Assembly (NCBI RefSeq): GCF_002157625.1
Contig: NZ_BDMM01000005.1
Coordinates: 270,838 to 334,837, forward strand
DNA: 64,000 nt
From: Brevundimonas sp. SH203
Lineage (GTDB): Bacteria > Pseudomonadota > Alphaproteobacteria > Caulobacterales > Caulobacteraceae
Reading direction: 5' to 3'
A program made the position numbers and the translations under genes. This document shows, in pieces, positions 8,813 through 17,600 of the stretch; the first letter of the stretch is position 1; every line of letters begins with the position of its first letter. Under the pieces are notes generated by a model. That model searched no databases, had not been told where the DNA came from, and saw only the letters and a list, made by a program, of their open reading frames with translations.

Positions 8813-10849
8813 TCAGCGACCCTCACGAGCCGGACCAAAAATCATGGCCAGAAGGTTGCGCGCATAGGCGCCGAAGTCATGCTTCACCGCAAACTCGCCC
8901 CACCCCAGCCCCGGCCGATCCTCATAGGCCCCAGAAGCAATCAGTTCTGCAAGTTGCTCCGCATAGATTGTCGGCGATGAGCCATCCGCCACACGCCGGA
9001 TAAACTGCGGAGCCTCAATGGATCGAGCCAGATTTTCTGAAGCAACACCATGCATACCGGCAGAAACAGCATCAAGAAGCGCGCCAGAAACCTGCCCAAA
9101 AGGTATCTGCCTGATTTGAAGCACAATATCACCCGCCACCAAGTACCTAGCGTACTGTTCTTCAGAGACAGATCCTACAATTTTTACAAATTCATTCAGA
9201 TCAAAGCGCTCAATATAACTATCCAACTCCGCCCTCAATTCAGGTCGAATAGGCCCGACGAACAGAAACTGGAAAGCTACCCCCCACGATTTCAACTCAC
9301 TCAGGGCGAACAGACACTGTTTCGCTCCCTTCTGGAGATGGACCTCACCAAAAGAAATTATGCACGGAATCTGAGGATCGATTCCCGAACTGTATTTTGC
9401 GCTCAGCCGCTTATCGGCTGAGAGTTCTTCTTTTTTGAATGAATAAGGCATACCAACCGGAAAATATTCCACATGGCTATCATAGATTTCATCGATTACA
9501 GAGCACGCAATAGGACTATGAACGATTACGCCATCCGCCACCTCAACTATTGGGGACAGAAGAGGCCTGCCGAACTCAGACAAACGACCGATGAGCACCC
9601 CCACTTCATGCGCGGGATACAACTTACCAAGTTCCCGCTTCAGCAGTTGCTCCAATTCCTCGCGCCCTAGCAATACGTAAAGGAAGTCCAACATGTGGGC
9701 GTCATGCTGGATCACGACACCGCCATGACGACGCAACAGCATATAAATCGGCAAGTATAGTGGATGGTTGCCCAGTACGTAGACAATCTCATCATAACGA
9801 TCCGCCGGGAATGAATCGCTGAGACGATACACGCCATGAACACGCTTGCGGTGCAGGGGCAGCATGTCGCTGTTGGTCCAGATATCCAACTCGCACAACT
9901 CGGTCAGCGCCATCGCCAGATCAAGCGACGAGTGCGGCGGCCCGCCCAGATCCGGGAACATCGGCGTCACCAAGGCGATTTTCGGTCTTGTCGGAACCGG
10001 CGGCGCTTCCTGATCAGACAATTCCTCCAGCGCCGTCAAAAACGCCTCTGGAACAGCCTCGCCGTCATCCCGATCCGCCTTGACCGCTCGCTCACAGAGC
10101 TCAGCCAGACTCTTGACGACATCGCCTGCCGCAATCTCCAACCAGGCGCCGCCCCAAGCTTCGACCTCCCAAGCGGCAACCACCGTCGGCTCTCCTCTTG
10201 GCAAGAGCACAAGTCCGGATCTGGAGACGAGTTCACGAACCCCCCCTTCATCCAGAAGGACATTCAGTACCTCTGGAGCCTCAACAACACTGCCCCCGTT
10301 CAGAGTGACAATGCGCGCATCAGTCCCCCTTACAGCCGCCACCAAATCCCGCATGACATCCTTGTTGGAGGCAACAGCACCATCAACAAGAACCAGCGAT
10401 TTCGACACATTCTCGACCAGTTCAAGCTGAAGCTGATCCAGCTCTGAGACAACCACCACTGAACTCGCTTGGCGGCCCAGCGGAATTTCGGCAAGGCCCG
10501 CCCCACAGACTGCATAACCCGCACCAGATCCCACATCGTCCCGCCACACGACCGACAGGAGGCGCACGAATGGACGCATCTGGGGACGCAGATTTGTCGC
10601 CAAGTCCGTCGCATAGCACCCGGCCGAGATCAAGGTGAACGACCTGCGCTTCACCGGCAGAGCATAAACTACACGACCCGCCCTTTGCGACAGTCCCGCA
10701 GGAAGAGGTGATCCACGAGTGGCCAGCAACGTCACAGACCGGGTCTGCACCAGTTGCTGCGTCAACCCCAGCAGCGCACGCGCCAAGGGAGTTGAACGGC
10801 CAACCCGCTGCACCAGCCGCACGTCAATAATCAAATTGGCGATTTTCAT
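8813..10849 (-). CDS. two-part glycosyltransferase (GT4-like C-terminal domain)
   Basis: A 678-residue protein, first gene of the left-hand island operon. Residues 1-285 form an unrecognised domain with no clear motif. Residues 288-675 resemble a GT-B glycosyltransferase: IALVTPMFPDLGGPPHSSLDLAMAL at its start, VIQHDAHMLDFLYVLLG, a VIVHSPIACSVI linker, then IISFGEVHLQKGAKQCLFAL and LDAVSAGMHGVASE in the nucleotide-sugar half. The usual EGFGxPxxE donor motif is not obvious, so the donor site may be atypical. It is followed after one base by the 1017-residue glycosyltransferase gene. The role in building the island polysaccharide is inferred from context. Confidence 0.7.
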   Translation of the reverse strand: MKIANLIIDVRLVQRVGRSTPLARALLGLTQQLVQTRSVTLLATRGSPLPAGLSQRAGRVVYALPVKRRSFTLISAGCYATDLATNLRPQMRPFVRLLSVVWRDDVGSGAGYAVCGAGLAEIPLGRQASSVVVVSELDQLQLELVENVSKSLVLVDGAVASNKDVMRDLVAAVRGTDARIVTLNGGSVVEAPEVLNVLLDEGGVRELVSRSGLVLLPRGEPTVVAAWEVEAWGGAWLEIAAGDVVKSLAELCERAVKADRDDGEAVPEAFLTALEELSDQEAPPVPTRPKIALVTPMFPDLGGPPHSSLDLAMALTELCELDIWTNSDMLPLHRKRVHGVYRLSDSFPADRYDEIVYVLGNHPLYLPIYMLLRRHGGVVIQHDAHMLDFLYVLLGREELEQLLKRELGKLYPAHEVGVLIGRLSEFGRPLLSPIVEVADGVIVHSPIACSVIDEIYDSHVEYFPVGMPYSFKKEELSADKRLSAKYSSGIDPQIPCIISFGEVHLQKGAKQCLFALSELKSWGVAFQFLFVGPIRPELRAELDSYIERFDLNEFVKIVGSVSEEQYARYLVAGDIVLQIRQIPFGQVSGALLDAVSAGMHGVASENLARSIEAPQFIRRVADGSSPTIYAEQLAELIASGAYEDRPGLGWGEFAVKHDFGAYARNLLAMIFGPAREGR

Positions 10850-11522
10850 TCTCAGAGCGCAACACGATTAAAGGAAGAAAGCCAAGCTCAGAAACGCTCT
10901 GAACGACAACAATTCTGGTCAAATGCTATAGCACCTACAACAGCAAGCGCCCCAGATCAAAGTGGCGGAACCCCGCCACACCAAACTCACCTCCTCGTCT
11001 TTCGGTCGCCGCTCTAGCCTGTTTTTCGCATGATCCCCCGAGTTCACAGCCACAATGCATTTGAAGGCTAGCGCCTTGCTCGCCCGCGACATACTCACAC
11101 AATGTTGCAGCCACAATCATGAGGAGATCAGATCGAATCGCTAGATTTCTGAGTCTTTGATGCGAAACCGTGACGAATAGGCAAGCAGCCCCATTAAAAG
11201 GCTACCCCCACCCAAGACAGGCCTGAAATATGCCCCCCAATAATCTTATTTCTCATCGATTTTAAGAAATTTTCGCAAAAGCAAAAAATTCTGGAACCAT
11301 CTATCAAAAATCTGATTTCACAGATAATTTTTTACCGCTTTCTCAATACAACACCTTTCTCATACTCGGAACCACCGCTATATAGCATTATTCATCAACC
11401 TGATCCAGAAAATTGACAGAAAGACTCACAATACCGATTCAAAAATTCAAATCCGAATTTTAGGTTTACTAATAAATGAACTATACACCAATGATAAGTG
11501 ACAACTTCCAAGAGACCAAATC
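10850..11522. other. AT-rich intergenic stretch with no gene
   Basis: This stretch separates the minus-strand glycosyltransferase operon from the plus-strand methyltransferase remnant. Base composition falls strongly in A+T-rich direction from about 11160 to 11520, far from the GC-rich genome background. It should hold the promoter of the minus-strand operon near 10850-11000. I see no convincing ORF, hairpin or repeat, and no inverted terminal repeats of an insertion sequence. It may be the eroded remains of transferred DNA. Confidence 0.6.
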
Positions 11523-12583
11523 ATGAAATGGCAAGACCTTTTCGACTTTGACCGACACGATATCAAATCTAATAATTGCCTTGTTGCGACATCTGGAATG
11601 TCGATATCAGAGGCATGGAGTCGATGGAGTTGTGAAACGAAAGTCAATCTTTCAATACCCAGAAACAAATTAGGTAGCCATGACGTGGCCATCATCATGG
11701 AACTAGTTCCACATATCGACAATCAATATCTGAAAAATCAAAAAGCAACCATATCACACAATGGCATTGTTATTGCCGACTGGGACATTTCCTACAATTG
11801 GTATAGATTACGAGGAATAACAATTGCAGAAAACCGCCTTTCCAACGAAAGAAGCACAGACCTTCACATAAATATTCCAAACGCAACAAGCCCGAAAGAA
11901 CTAGGCGTAAACGAGGATTCTCGAAAACTATGGATCGGAATTAACAGAATCTGGGTCGCTAATATAAATGAATACTCTAGTGTCGCAGACAAGATCAATG
12001 AACTCGGCTCCCGCTTTGTAGGCGCAGAATCTAGAAAGACATGGGATATCAAACAGCTAAACGGCTTCTGAGATCAATTTATAACCGGCCCTAACGTTCT
12101 CGACATTGGTTTTTCCAGCTACGGCGACGCACGCGTCGTTCCTATAGTGCATGGCGCCATCGGAGTAGATATCGACTACCCTGGATATGATGGAAAGCAC
12201 CTGCCATTTGACGATGATAGTCAAGACACAGTTTACTCTAGTCACTGCCTTGAACATATTTCAGACCCGCTGAGCGTTATTCAGGACTGGCACCGGGTCA
12301 CCAAAATCGGCGGCCACATCATTATCGCCGTACCCAGCCGTGATCTTTTCGAACGACGCCGACGCCCCCATCATTATGGAACAAAGAATACCTCAGAATG
12401 TATATCTGCGCCTCGCTACTGACAGAAATAGAATTTGCACTAAGACCAAACAGCTTCAAAGTTCGATACCTATCATAGAAGGACTATTTGTTTGACTACA
12501 CTCGCCGCCCTGAATTATCTCCTTACGGAAACTATAAAATTACAGTAGTAATAAAAAAATTAGCCCTCCAGAATGGTGCCTGA
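11523..12583 (+). pseudogene. decayed SAM-dependent methyltransferase with N-terminal beta-sandwich domain
   Basis: One broken reading frame. The first 182 codons (11523-12071) encode a domain containing NATSPKELGVNEDSRKL, reminiscent of beta-sandwich modules attached to capsule enzymes. A TGA at 12069-12071 interrupts it. The same frame continues with a class I methyltransferase: GPNVLDIGFSSYGDA, GAIGVDIDYPGYDGKHLPF and DTVYSSHCLEHISDPL. At the C-run 12365-12369 one base is missing; the -1 frame then continues PPSLWNKEYLRMYICASLLTE. A second stop, TAG, lies at 12476-12478, and homology-like sequence runs on through DYLFDYTRRPELSPYGNYKITVVI to 12583. At least three disabling lesions make it a pseudogene. 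The DNA is much more AT-rich than its neighbours, a sign of horizontal origin. Confidence 0.85.
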
Positions 12584-12616
12584 TCGATTGATCTGATAGA
12601 AAGCGCCCTGAAATTC

Positions 12617-12662
12617 GATCACTCTGCAGGAATCCGTCGTATCCAATTCCTGCAGAGTGATC
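12617..12662. promoter_or_regulatory. 17-bp perfect inverted repeat upstream of a glycosyltransferase gene
   Basis: Arms GATCACTCTGCAGGAAT (12617-12633) and ATTCCTGCAGAGTGATC (12646-12662) are perfect complements around a 12-base loop. The repeat ends 24 bases before the GTG start of the next gene and lies after the methyltransferase remnant. No U-tract follows on either strand, so a simple terminator is unlikely. It could be an operator, a leader hairpin or a scar of a mobile element. Confidence 0.7.
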
Positions 12663-12686
12663 ATGAATGACGCCTGAGGGGTTTTA

Positions 12687-13964
12687 GTGGGCATCTGGAC
12701 GAGAATACGAAACGCCCTTGAACGGCGCCCCTCACCGTTGTGGCTGGAACGTGCGAAAATCCGGTGGAGTCGCACCGCAATCGCGTCCGGGCGTCGAGCA
12801 CCACACGTCACGGGCTCGCGACGCCTGTTTATAGACGTCTCTGTCATTGCCAAGAATGACGCTGGCACTGGCATTCAACGCGTCGTACGTGGCATAGCTC
12901 TGCGCGAGGAACAGTTTCGTCGCGCCGGTTGGGACGTCTGGTTTGTATGCGCGACGCGAAAACGGCCTTACCATCGCATATCCTGGCCACACCCGGCTGA
13001 AAATGATCGCACACCGATTGAGGGCGGTCAGGGCGATGTTTTTCTGGGACTGGACTATGCGCTTGATACAGTGCGCTTCCAGGAACGGCAGTTACGAGAT
13101 CTGGCGAAAAAAGGTGTACTTCAATGGTATCTGGTGCACGACCTACTACCCGTGCAAAGACCAGACTGGTTTCCATCAAGCGCAGGCCTGCGTTTTCATA
13201 AATGGCTTCGTGTTCTGGCGTCCGTAAGTGACGGTTATCTCTGCAATTCCCGGCAAACCGAGACTGACGTCAAACGCTGCCTTGGCGACCTTTTCGACGT
13301 CAATGACGGCTATGCCACACACGTCCTGCCCATGGGCACCGACATCAGGAACAGCCTGCACACCACTGGCTTGCCAGACGATTTCGAAGCATGGCTTCAA
13401 AGTCTCGACGCCCCCCTGATATTGACCGTTGGCACCATTGAACCGCGCAAAGGGCACGACGACCTTCTTGACGCATTCTCCAACTTATGGGCGCGCGGAT
13501 ATGGGGCCAAGCTTGTTCTGGTCGGTCGAGAAGGATGGAACGTTGAAGTCCTGATGGCCCGAATCCACTCCCATCCCGAGCTTGGGCGCAGATTATTCCA
13601 CTTCAGTCAAGCCAGCGATGAAGCTCTCATACTGCTATACGAGACCTGTCAAGGCGTCATCATTCCCTCGCTCGCCGAAGGCTACGGCCTGCCGCTCATC
13701 GAGGCTCTGGGCTATCGCAAACCCGTCCTGGCGCGAGACATCGAAGTCTTCCGCGTTCACGAAAAATCTGGTGTTCGCTATTTCCCCGCAACCGCTTCGC
13801 CTCAAGTTCTGGCTGACAACATCCTGACATGGATGGCCGACGTCGCAGCGGGATTTGCCGAAGTCACCAGCGCCGACCCCGTCACTTGGGAAGACAGCGT
13901 CACTGCCCTTCTTGAAGTTCTTCAGTCTCAAGCGTCTTCGGTGAAACCGCACCCAGATACGTGA
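12687..13964 (+). CDS. GT4-family glycosyltransferase
   Basis: A 425-residue GT-B glycosyltransferase, the only intact plus-strand gene of the island. It begins with GTG at 12687, preceded by GAGGGG at good spacing. Motifs: DAGTGIQRVVRGI near residue 58 (shared with the 1017-residue transferase), VLPMGTDIR, LILTVGTIEPRKGHDDLLDAF and the donor site IIPSLAEGYGLPLIEALGYRKPVLA. Such proteins (RfaB/mannosyltransferase-like) usually use GDP- or UDP-sugars. Its 3' end overlaps the end of the convergent gene by 65 bases. The precise donor and acceptor are unknown. Confidence 0.88.
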   Translation: MGIWTRIRNALERRPSPLWLERAKIRWSRTAIASGRRAPHVTGSRRLFIDVSVIAKNDAGTGIQRVVRGIALREEQFRRAGWDVWFVCATRKRPYHRISWPHPAENDRTPIEGGQGDVFLGLDYALDTVRFQERQLRDLAKKGVLQWYLVHDLLPVQRPDWFPSSAGLRFHKWLRVLASVSDGYLCNSRQTETDVKRCLGDLFDVNDGYATHVLPMGTDIRNSLHTTGLPDDFEAWLQSLDAPLILTVGTIEPRKGHDDLLDAFSNLWARGYGAKLVLVGREGWNVEVLMARIHSHPELGRRLFHFSQASDEALILLYETCQGVIIPSLAEGYGLPLIEALGYRKPVLARDIEVFRVHEKSGVRYFPATASPQVLADNILTWMADVAAGFAEVTSADPVTWEDSVTALLEVLQSQASSVKPHPDT

Positions 13965-14799
13965 CTACAGCGCCAGAGAACCTTACCTTGCCTTGAAAAT
14001 GCGGCCTGGCGGATGTGATTGTCGCGATCATATGTCCGCCAGGCTGCCATTCAACAGACTGTACGATTGAATACAGTCCAGGCTGATTTATGGACTTCAT
14101 AAAATCTTGCCCGCCCCACTGAAACAGAAGCTCGACAAAGCCGTCTTCCGGATCGACTTCAATCAGCCACTCAATCGACCACTGCCCCGAAAACAATGAC
14201 ATTGCCGGATCTGCAGCGACAGGCATCACACGGCCCGTAAGGTCCTGCCATCCCGAGGCAGAAATGCTCCGATCCTGCCCGTCGGCAAACAACGCGGCCC
14301 CCCAGTACGCCCGTCCGCCTGCAGCGAGATCGCTCCGGTACACTCCCAGGGCGGGATCAGCCGCCCGTAGTTCTCCAAGATCACCGGGCCGCTTCAAGGC
14401 TGCGAGACCAGCGACCTCAATCACGGTCGTTTCAGCATCAACTAAGCGCACCATTGATGAAGAAGCAGCAGCCTTGGACGCATTGACAAAAGCACTGGCG
14501 AACCACCGCGTTCCGTCAGGACTGGGCACCTCCTGTCCGTGAAACCGTTCAGACAACTGCACCGCGTCTAATCGTCCGAGATCAGCGGCAACAAAATCCG
14601 GACCCAAAACGAGCACATCCATGTCGCCAGCGGGGTCAGCGCTATCCGACGATAAAAGCCAGTCCGCTCGACCCGCGCTCGTCATTTCCGTTTCATCGCG
14701 TTCTACGACGCGCCAACCGTTCGATAACGCCTGTGCGACAATCTGATTAGCCCAGGCCCAGGCCGCAGATGTGGGTCCAGCGTGCAAAGCGAGCAGCAT
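13900..14799 (-). CDS. unknown protein encoded with the capsule ABC exporter
   Basis: A 299-residue protein that I do not recognise. It starts 2 bases after the stop of the KpsT-like ATPase gene, so it is the last gene of the exporter operon. There is no signal peptide or membrane segment. The N-terminal third has a hydrophobic start (LLALHAGPTSAAWAWANQIVAQAL). The C-terminal ~110 residues (SLFSGQWSIEWLIEVD through VRFSGAVVTYLGA) are rich in alternating hydrophobic/aromatic residues, as in a beta-sandwich, possibly carbohydrate-binding. The last 65 bases overlap the convergent glycosyltransferase gene. A role in polymer recognition or modification before export is a guess from position only. 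Confidence 0.6.
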   Translation of the reverse strand: MLLALHAGPTSAAWAWANQIVAQALSNGWRVVERDETEMTSAGRADWLLSSDSADPAGDMDVLVLGPDFVAADLGRLDAVQLSERFHGQEVPSPDGTRWFASAFVNASKAAASSSMVRLVDAETTVIEVAGLAALKRPGDLGELRAADPALGVYRSDLAAGGRAYWGAALFADGQDRSISASGWQDLTGRVMPVAADPAMSLFSGQWSIEWLIEVDPEDGFVELLFQWGGQDFMKSINQPGLYSIVQSVEWQPGGHMIATITSARPHFQGKVRFSGAVVTYLGAVSPKTLETEELQEGQ

Positions 14800-14801
14800 T
14801 G

Positions 14802-15467
14802 TTAGGCCGCTCGGAGCCAGGAATAGATATCGATCGCTTCTTCAATGTCATCAAAGCACTTCACCTTGCCCGACTCGATAATAAGCGCGCGATCACAGTG
14901 TTGAGAAATCAGGTGCATGTCGTGCGACGCCATAAGATATGCACGCCCCGAACGATGCTGGAACAGTTCTTCCTCGCACTTTCTTTGAAAACGCGCATCG
15001 CCCACAGCCACAAGTTCATCGATCAGATAACAGTCAAACTCGATGGCGAGAGAAAGGCCAAACGCCAGACGCGCCCGCATCCCCGATGAATAGTGTTTGA
15101 CAGGGCGTTTCAGAGCCTCACCCAACTCAGCGAATTCATCGACCCGCAAAAGAACGTCGTGGTAGTCCCGGTCATAGAGGCGGGATAGGAAACGAACATT
15201 GTCCAGCCCGGACAGGCTGCCCTGAAACCCGCCGCCAAAACCGATAGGCCATGACGAAGTCATCCGCCAGTCTATGCTCCCGGCCGATGGCTTTAAGATT
15301 CCGCCAAGCATCTTGATGAGCGTCGACTTCCCTTGGCCGTTTCGCCCCAGAATCGCCAACCGCCCATTACGTGCAACATCGAATGACAACCCCCTGAAAA
15401 GAGGGGCCGATGCCGAGGCATAGGTTTTGCTTAGCTCCCTGACACGGAGCCCGATGCCATCATCCAT
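14802..15467 (-). CDS. kpsT: capsule/O-polysaccharide ABC exporter ATPase, KpsT-like
   Basis: A 221-residue ABC ATPase that powers polysaccharide export across the inner membrane. Walker A GRNGQGKST (41-49), Q-loop at FQG (Q82), signature YSSGMRARLAF (126-136), Walker B CYLIDE (146-151) and H-loop SHD (H182) are all present. The short length without a C-terminal carbohydrate-binding extension fits KpsT/CtrD/BexA rather than Wzt. Its ATG overlaps the stop of the KpsE-like gene (TAATG). With the KpsE- and KpsM-like genes upstream it forms a group 2-type capsule exporter. Confidence 0.9.
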   Translation of the reverse strand: MDDGIGLRVRELSKTYASASAPLFRGLSFDVARNGRLAILGRNGQGKSTLIKMLGGILKPSAGSIDWRMTSSWPIGFGGGFQGSLSGLDNVRFLSRLYDRDYHDVLLRVDEFAELGEALKRPVKHYSSGMRARLAFGLSLAIEFDCYLIDELVAVGDARFQRKCEEELFQHRSGRAYLMASHDMHLISQHCDRALIIESGKVKCFDDIEEAIDIYSWLRAA

Positions 15468-16630
15468 TAGAACTGCTTATGTTCCCGGATACCTGCGTAA
15501 ACCAACCAGCCGAGACCATAGGCTAACAGGCTCGAAAGCAGCACGCTGAAAATCCCAAACCAACGACGCGGCAGAATAGGCTGATCCGCCAGATTGGGAT
15601 TCACAATCCGTTCCAGATAAAGATTCTGACGACGCGCCTCATTACGAGCCGAAATCACAGCGGCGGTGGACTGAGCCAGACGCTTGTCGGCTATCTCCTG
15701 CTCAACGAGAAGCTGTTGATAACCGGCGACTGACGACGCCAACGAGCCTGCAGCGCCTGCCATTCTCGCCCGCTCTGCGGTCAACTGACGCTCAAGCGCT
15801 GCAATGCGACCATTCATGCTGGCGAGTTGAGGGCTTTGAGGAGCGCCCGCCTGCAATTGGTCACGTTCGGCCTTCAAGCGGGCGATAGCCACCAGCAAAT
15901 CTGACGAAACAGCAGAGCTTTCACGCGCAGAAAGCTCCGGGTCGACATAGCCTTGAGAATTGCGGAAAGCCGTCAGACGCTGGCGCACCAGAACAAGATC
16001 CGCCCGCGCCTCTTCTTCAGCCCGCTCTGCACCCTGGACCGCATCTCTAGCCGCCCGTTCATTAAGACGGTTCACCAGAGCCTCGCCTCCAGACAAGAGG
16101 GCGTTTGCAATAGCTTGCGCATCCTCTCCGCTGAAAGCCTTGACGCGCAGCGTGCTGATGCCCGTGCGGCCCTCGTAGCCAACGGTCACAAAGCGCTTAT
16201 AGCCCTTGTACAGCCCTTCCACGCTGTCATCCTCGCCTAGACGCGGATAGCGCGTCCAGAAATCCGCCCCCGAACGCCCGATTTTTTTCCGCACATCCAC
16301 GGTATTTTGGACGTAGGCTAGACCATCGCGAGACGTGACATATTCATGCACGGCGAAAGAATCATTCATCGCGCTCTGAATCCCTACGCCTTGCAGGGCT
16401 AAGCCCAGATTCGAAGGCTGCTGCTGATTGGGACTGCGCACGACGAAGCGCGCTTCAGATACATAAAGCGGCGACGCGATGACAAGATAGTAGAGCATCG
16501 CCAAGGCAGTCGGCAAAACGACCACTAAAAGAAATCCCAGAGGCAGACGAGACCACCACTGCCGATCAGAAGCTTCCCCTCCTGCCTTTTCCTTAAGGGC
16601 GCCTAGATACTTAAACTGCGTATCGTTCAT
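15467..16630 (-). CDS. kpsE: capsule polysaccharide export inner-membrane protein, KpsE/CtrB/BexC-like
   Basis: A 387-residue polysaccharide co-polymerase type protein. A membrane segment near residues 31-52 (FLLVVVLPTALAMLYYLVI) is followed by SPLYVSEARFVVRSP, the family signature after the first helix. A long periplasmic region follows, with coiled-coil-prone stretches around 195-330 (ERAEEEARADLVLVRQRL, LERQLTAERARMAG). A second membrane helix lies at the C-terminus (FSVLLSSLLAYGLGWLVYAG), after NPNLADQPILPRRW. It links the inner-membrane ABC transporter to the outer-membrane channel. That channel (KpsD/Wza type) is not in the window. Confidence 0.9.
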   Translation of the reverse strand: MNDTQFKYLGALKEKAGGEASDRQWWSRLPLGFLLVVVLPTALAMLYYLVIASPLYVSEARFVVRSPNQQQPSNLGLALQGVGIQSAMNDSFAVHEYVTSRDGLAYVQNTVDVRKKIGRSGADFWTRYPRLGEDDSVEGLYKGYKRFVTVGYEGRTGISTLRVKAFSGEDAQAIANALLSGGEALVNRLNERAARDAVQGAERAEEEARADLVLVRQRLTAFRNSQGYVDPELSARESSAVSSDLLVAIARLKAERDQLQAGAPQSPQLASMNGRIAALERQLTAERARMAGAAGSLASSVAGYQQLLVEQEIADKRLAQSTAAVISARNEARRQNLYLERIVNPNLADQPILPRRWFGIFSVLLSSLLAYGLGWLVYAGIREHKQF

Positions 16631-16672
16631 ATCAGCACGAACCAGAAACCGTCGATCAAAACATCAAGCATA

Positions 16673-17455
16673 CTATTCGACCTCAATGCGATCTAATGAA
16701 GAATAAACCATCAACAACCCAACGATATTCATGATCGCACCCACAATGAGCGCGTATCCGAAATCGTAGTGTGTCTCAACAAACTCGCCGAAAATCGCCC
16801 CCCGAATAGCCTCTGTTCCATGAACAAAGGGGATGTACAGCATCACCTTCTGGGCTGACGGCGGCAGCCAGGCCACCATGAAGAACGCACCGGACACAGG
16901 CATAAGCAAATAGCTGATCAGGCCAACAACGCGCTCAACAATCTCATATCTCATCACCAGGCCAGTCATGATGAGCCCCAGTCCTGTAGCGCAGAATGCG
17001 ATCAATCCCCAACCGGCATAAAGCAAAAGATAGTTTTCAGGAGGCTGAACCTGCTGAATGAACGCCAGGACGGCGTACAGAATGGCGAAAGACAGCGTCC
17101 CACCTGCGACTTCCAAGAGGACTCGCGTCGCCAGTATGTGCGCGGGGGTTACAAAGCGGTGATATAATAAGCCGACATTGGACTGAACCGCAGGTGTAAG
17201 GAGGCCGATAAGGCGCCGCATCAGAATAAGGCACATATAACCGGTCATTACGAAAGGAGCGAGACGAAGCCCGTGCTCACTGGCGAAGGTCGGCTTGACG
17301 ACGCTCCACAAGGCTATGACGCCGACACAGAACAGCAGCGGTTCACCGACCAACCATAAAAAGCCGATCCCTTCGCGACCAAACCGCGTGGTCATCTCGC
17401 GCATCAGAAGCGCGCCGATAACTCGACTATGCTGCCGAAACTCCGCGACGATCAT
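16673..17455 (-). CDS. kpsM: capsule ABC exporter permease, KpsM-like (ABC-2 type)
   Basis: A 260-residue membrane protein from the preferred ATG at 17455, which has AAGGA five bases upstream; a TTG at 17476 and an ATG at 17461 are possible alternatives. It has the family N-terminus (ALLMREMTTRFGREGIGFLWLVGEPLL) and about six hydrophobic helices, with a re-entrant-like SYLLMPVSGAFFMVAWLP segment followed by IPFVHGTEAIRGAIFG, both typical of KpsM/CtrC. It forms the channel with the KpsT-like ATPase. The gene leads the exporter operon, 42 bases before the KpsE-like gene. Confidence 0.9.
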   Translation of the reverse strand: MIVAEFRQHSRVIGALLMREMTTRFGREGIGFLWLVGEPLLFCVGVIALWSVVKPTFASEHGLRLAPFVMTGYMCLILMRRLIGLLTPAVQSNVGLLYHRFVTPAHILATRVLLEVAGGTLSFAILYAVLAFIQQVQPPENYLLLYAGWGLIAFCATGLGLIMTGLVMRYEIVERVVGLISYLLMPVSGAFFMVAWLPPSAQKVMLYIPFVHGTEAIRGAIFGEFVETHYDFGYALIVGAIMNIVGLLMVYSSLDRIEVE

Positions 17456-17600
17456 CGACATCCTTACTAAATGCAAGAAACACCGCGAACTTCCAACCTG
17501 TTCAGGTTCTGGCCGCGACGATTTGGTATGACATATGGCGCGTAACTAGCCTCAAGAAAACAACCTTCTCGTGGCCTCGCTGCGCGCCACCCTCATAAGC

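Noticed and set aside
10850..11522. insertion sequence remnant
   Set aside because: The AT-rich DNA suggested one, but no transposase fragment, terminal inverted repeats or target duplication can be seen.
12476..12478. methyltransferase as two or three separate real small genes
   Set aside because: The pieces join into one family-length protein across the stops and the C-run frameshift, so they are fragments of one broken gene.
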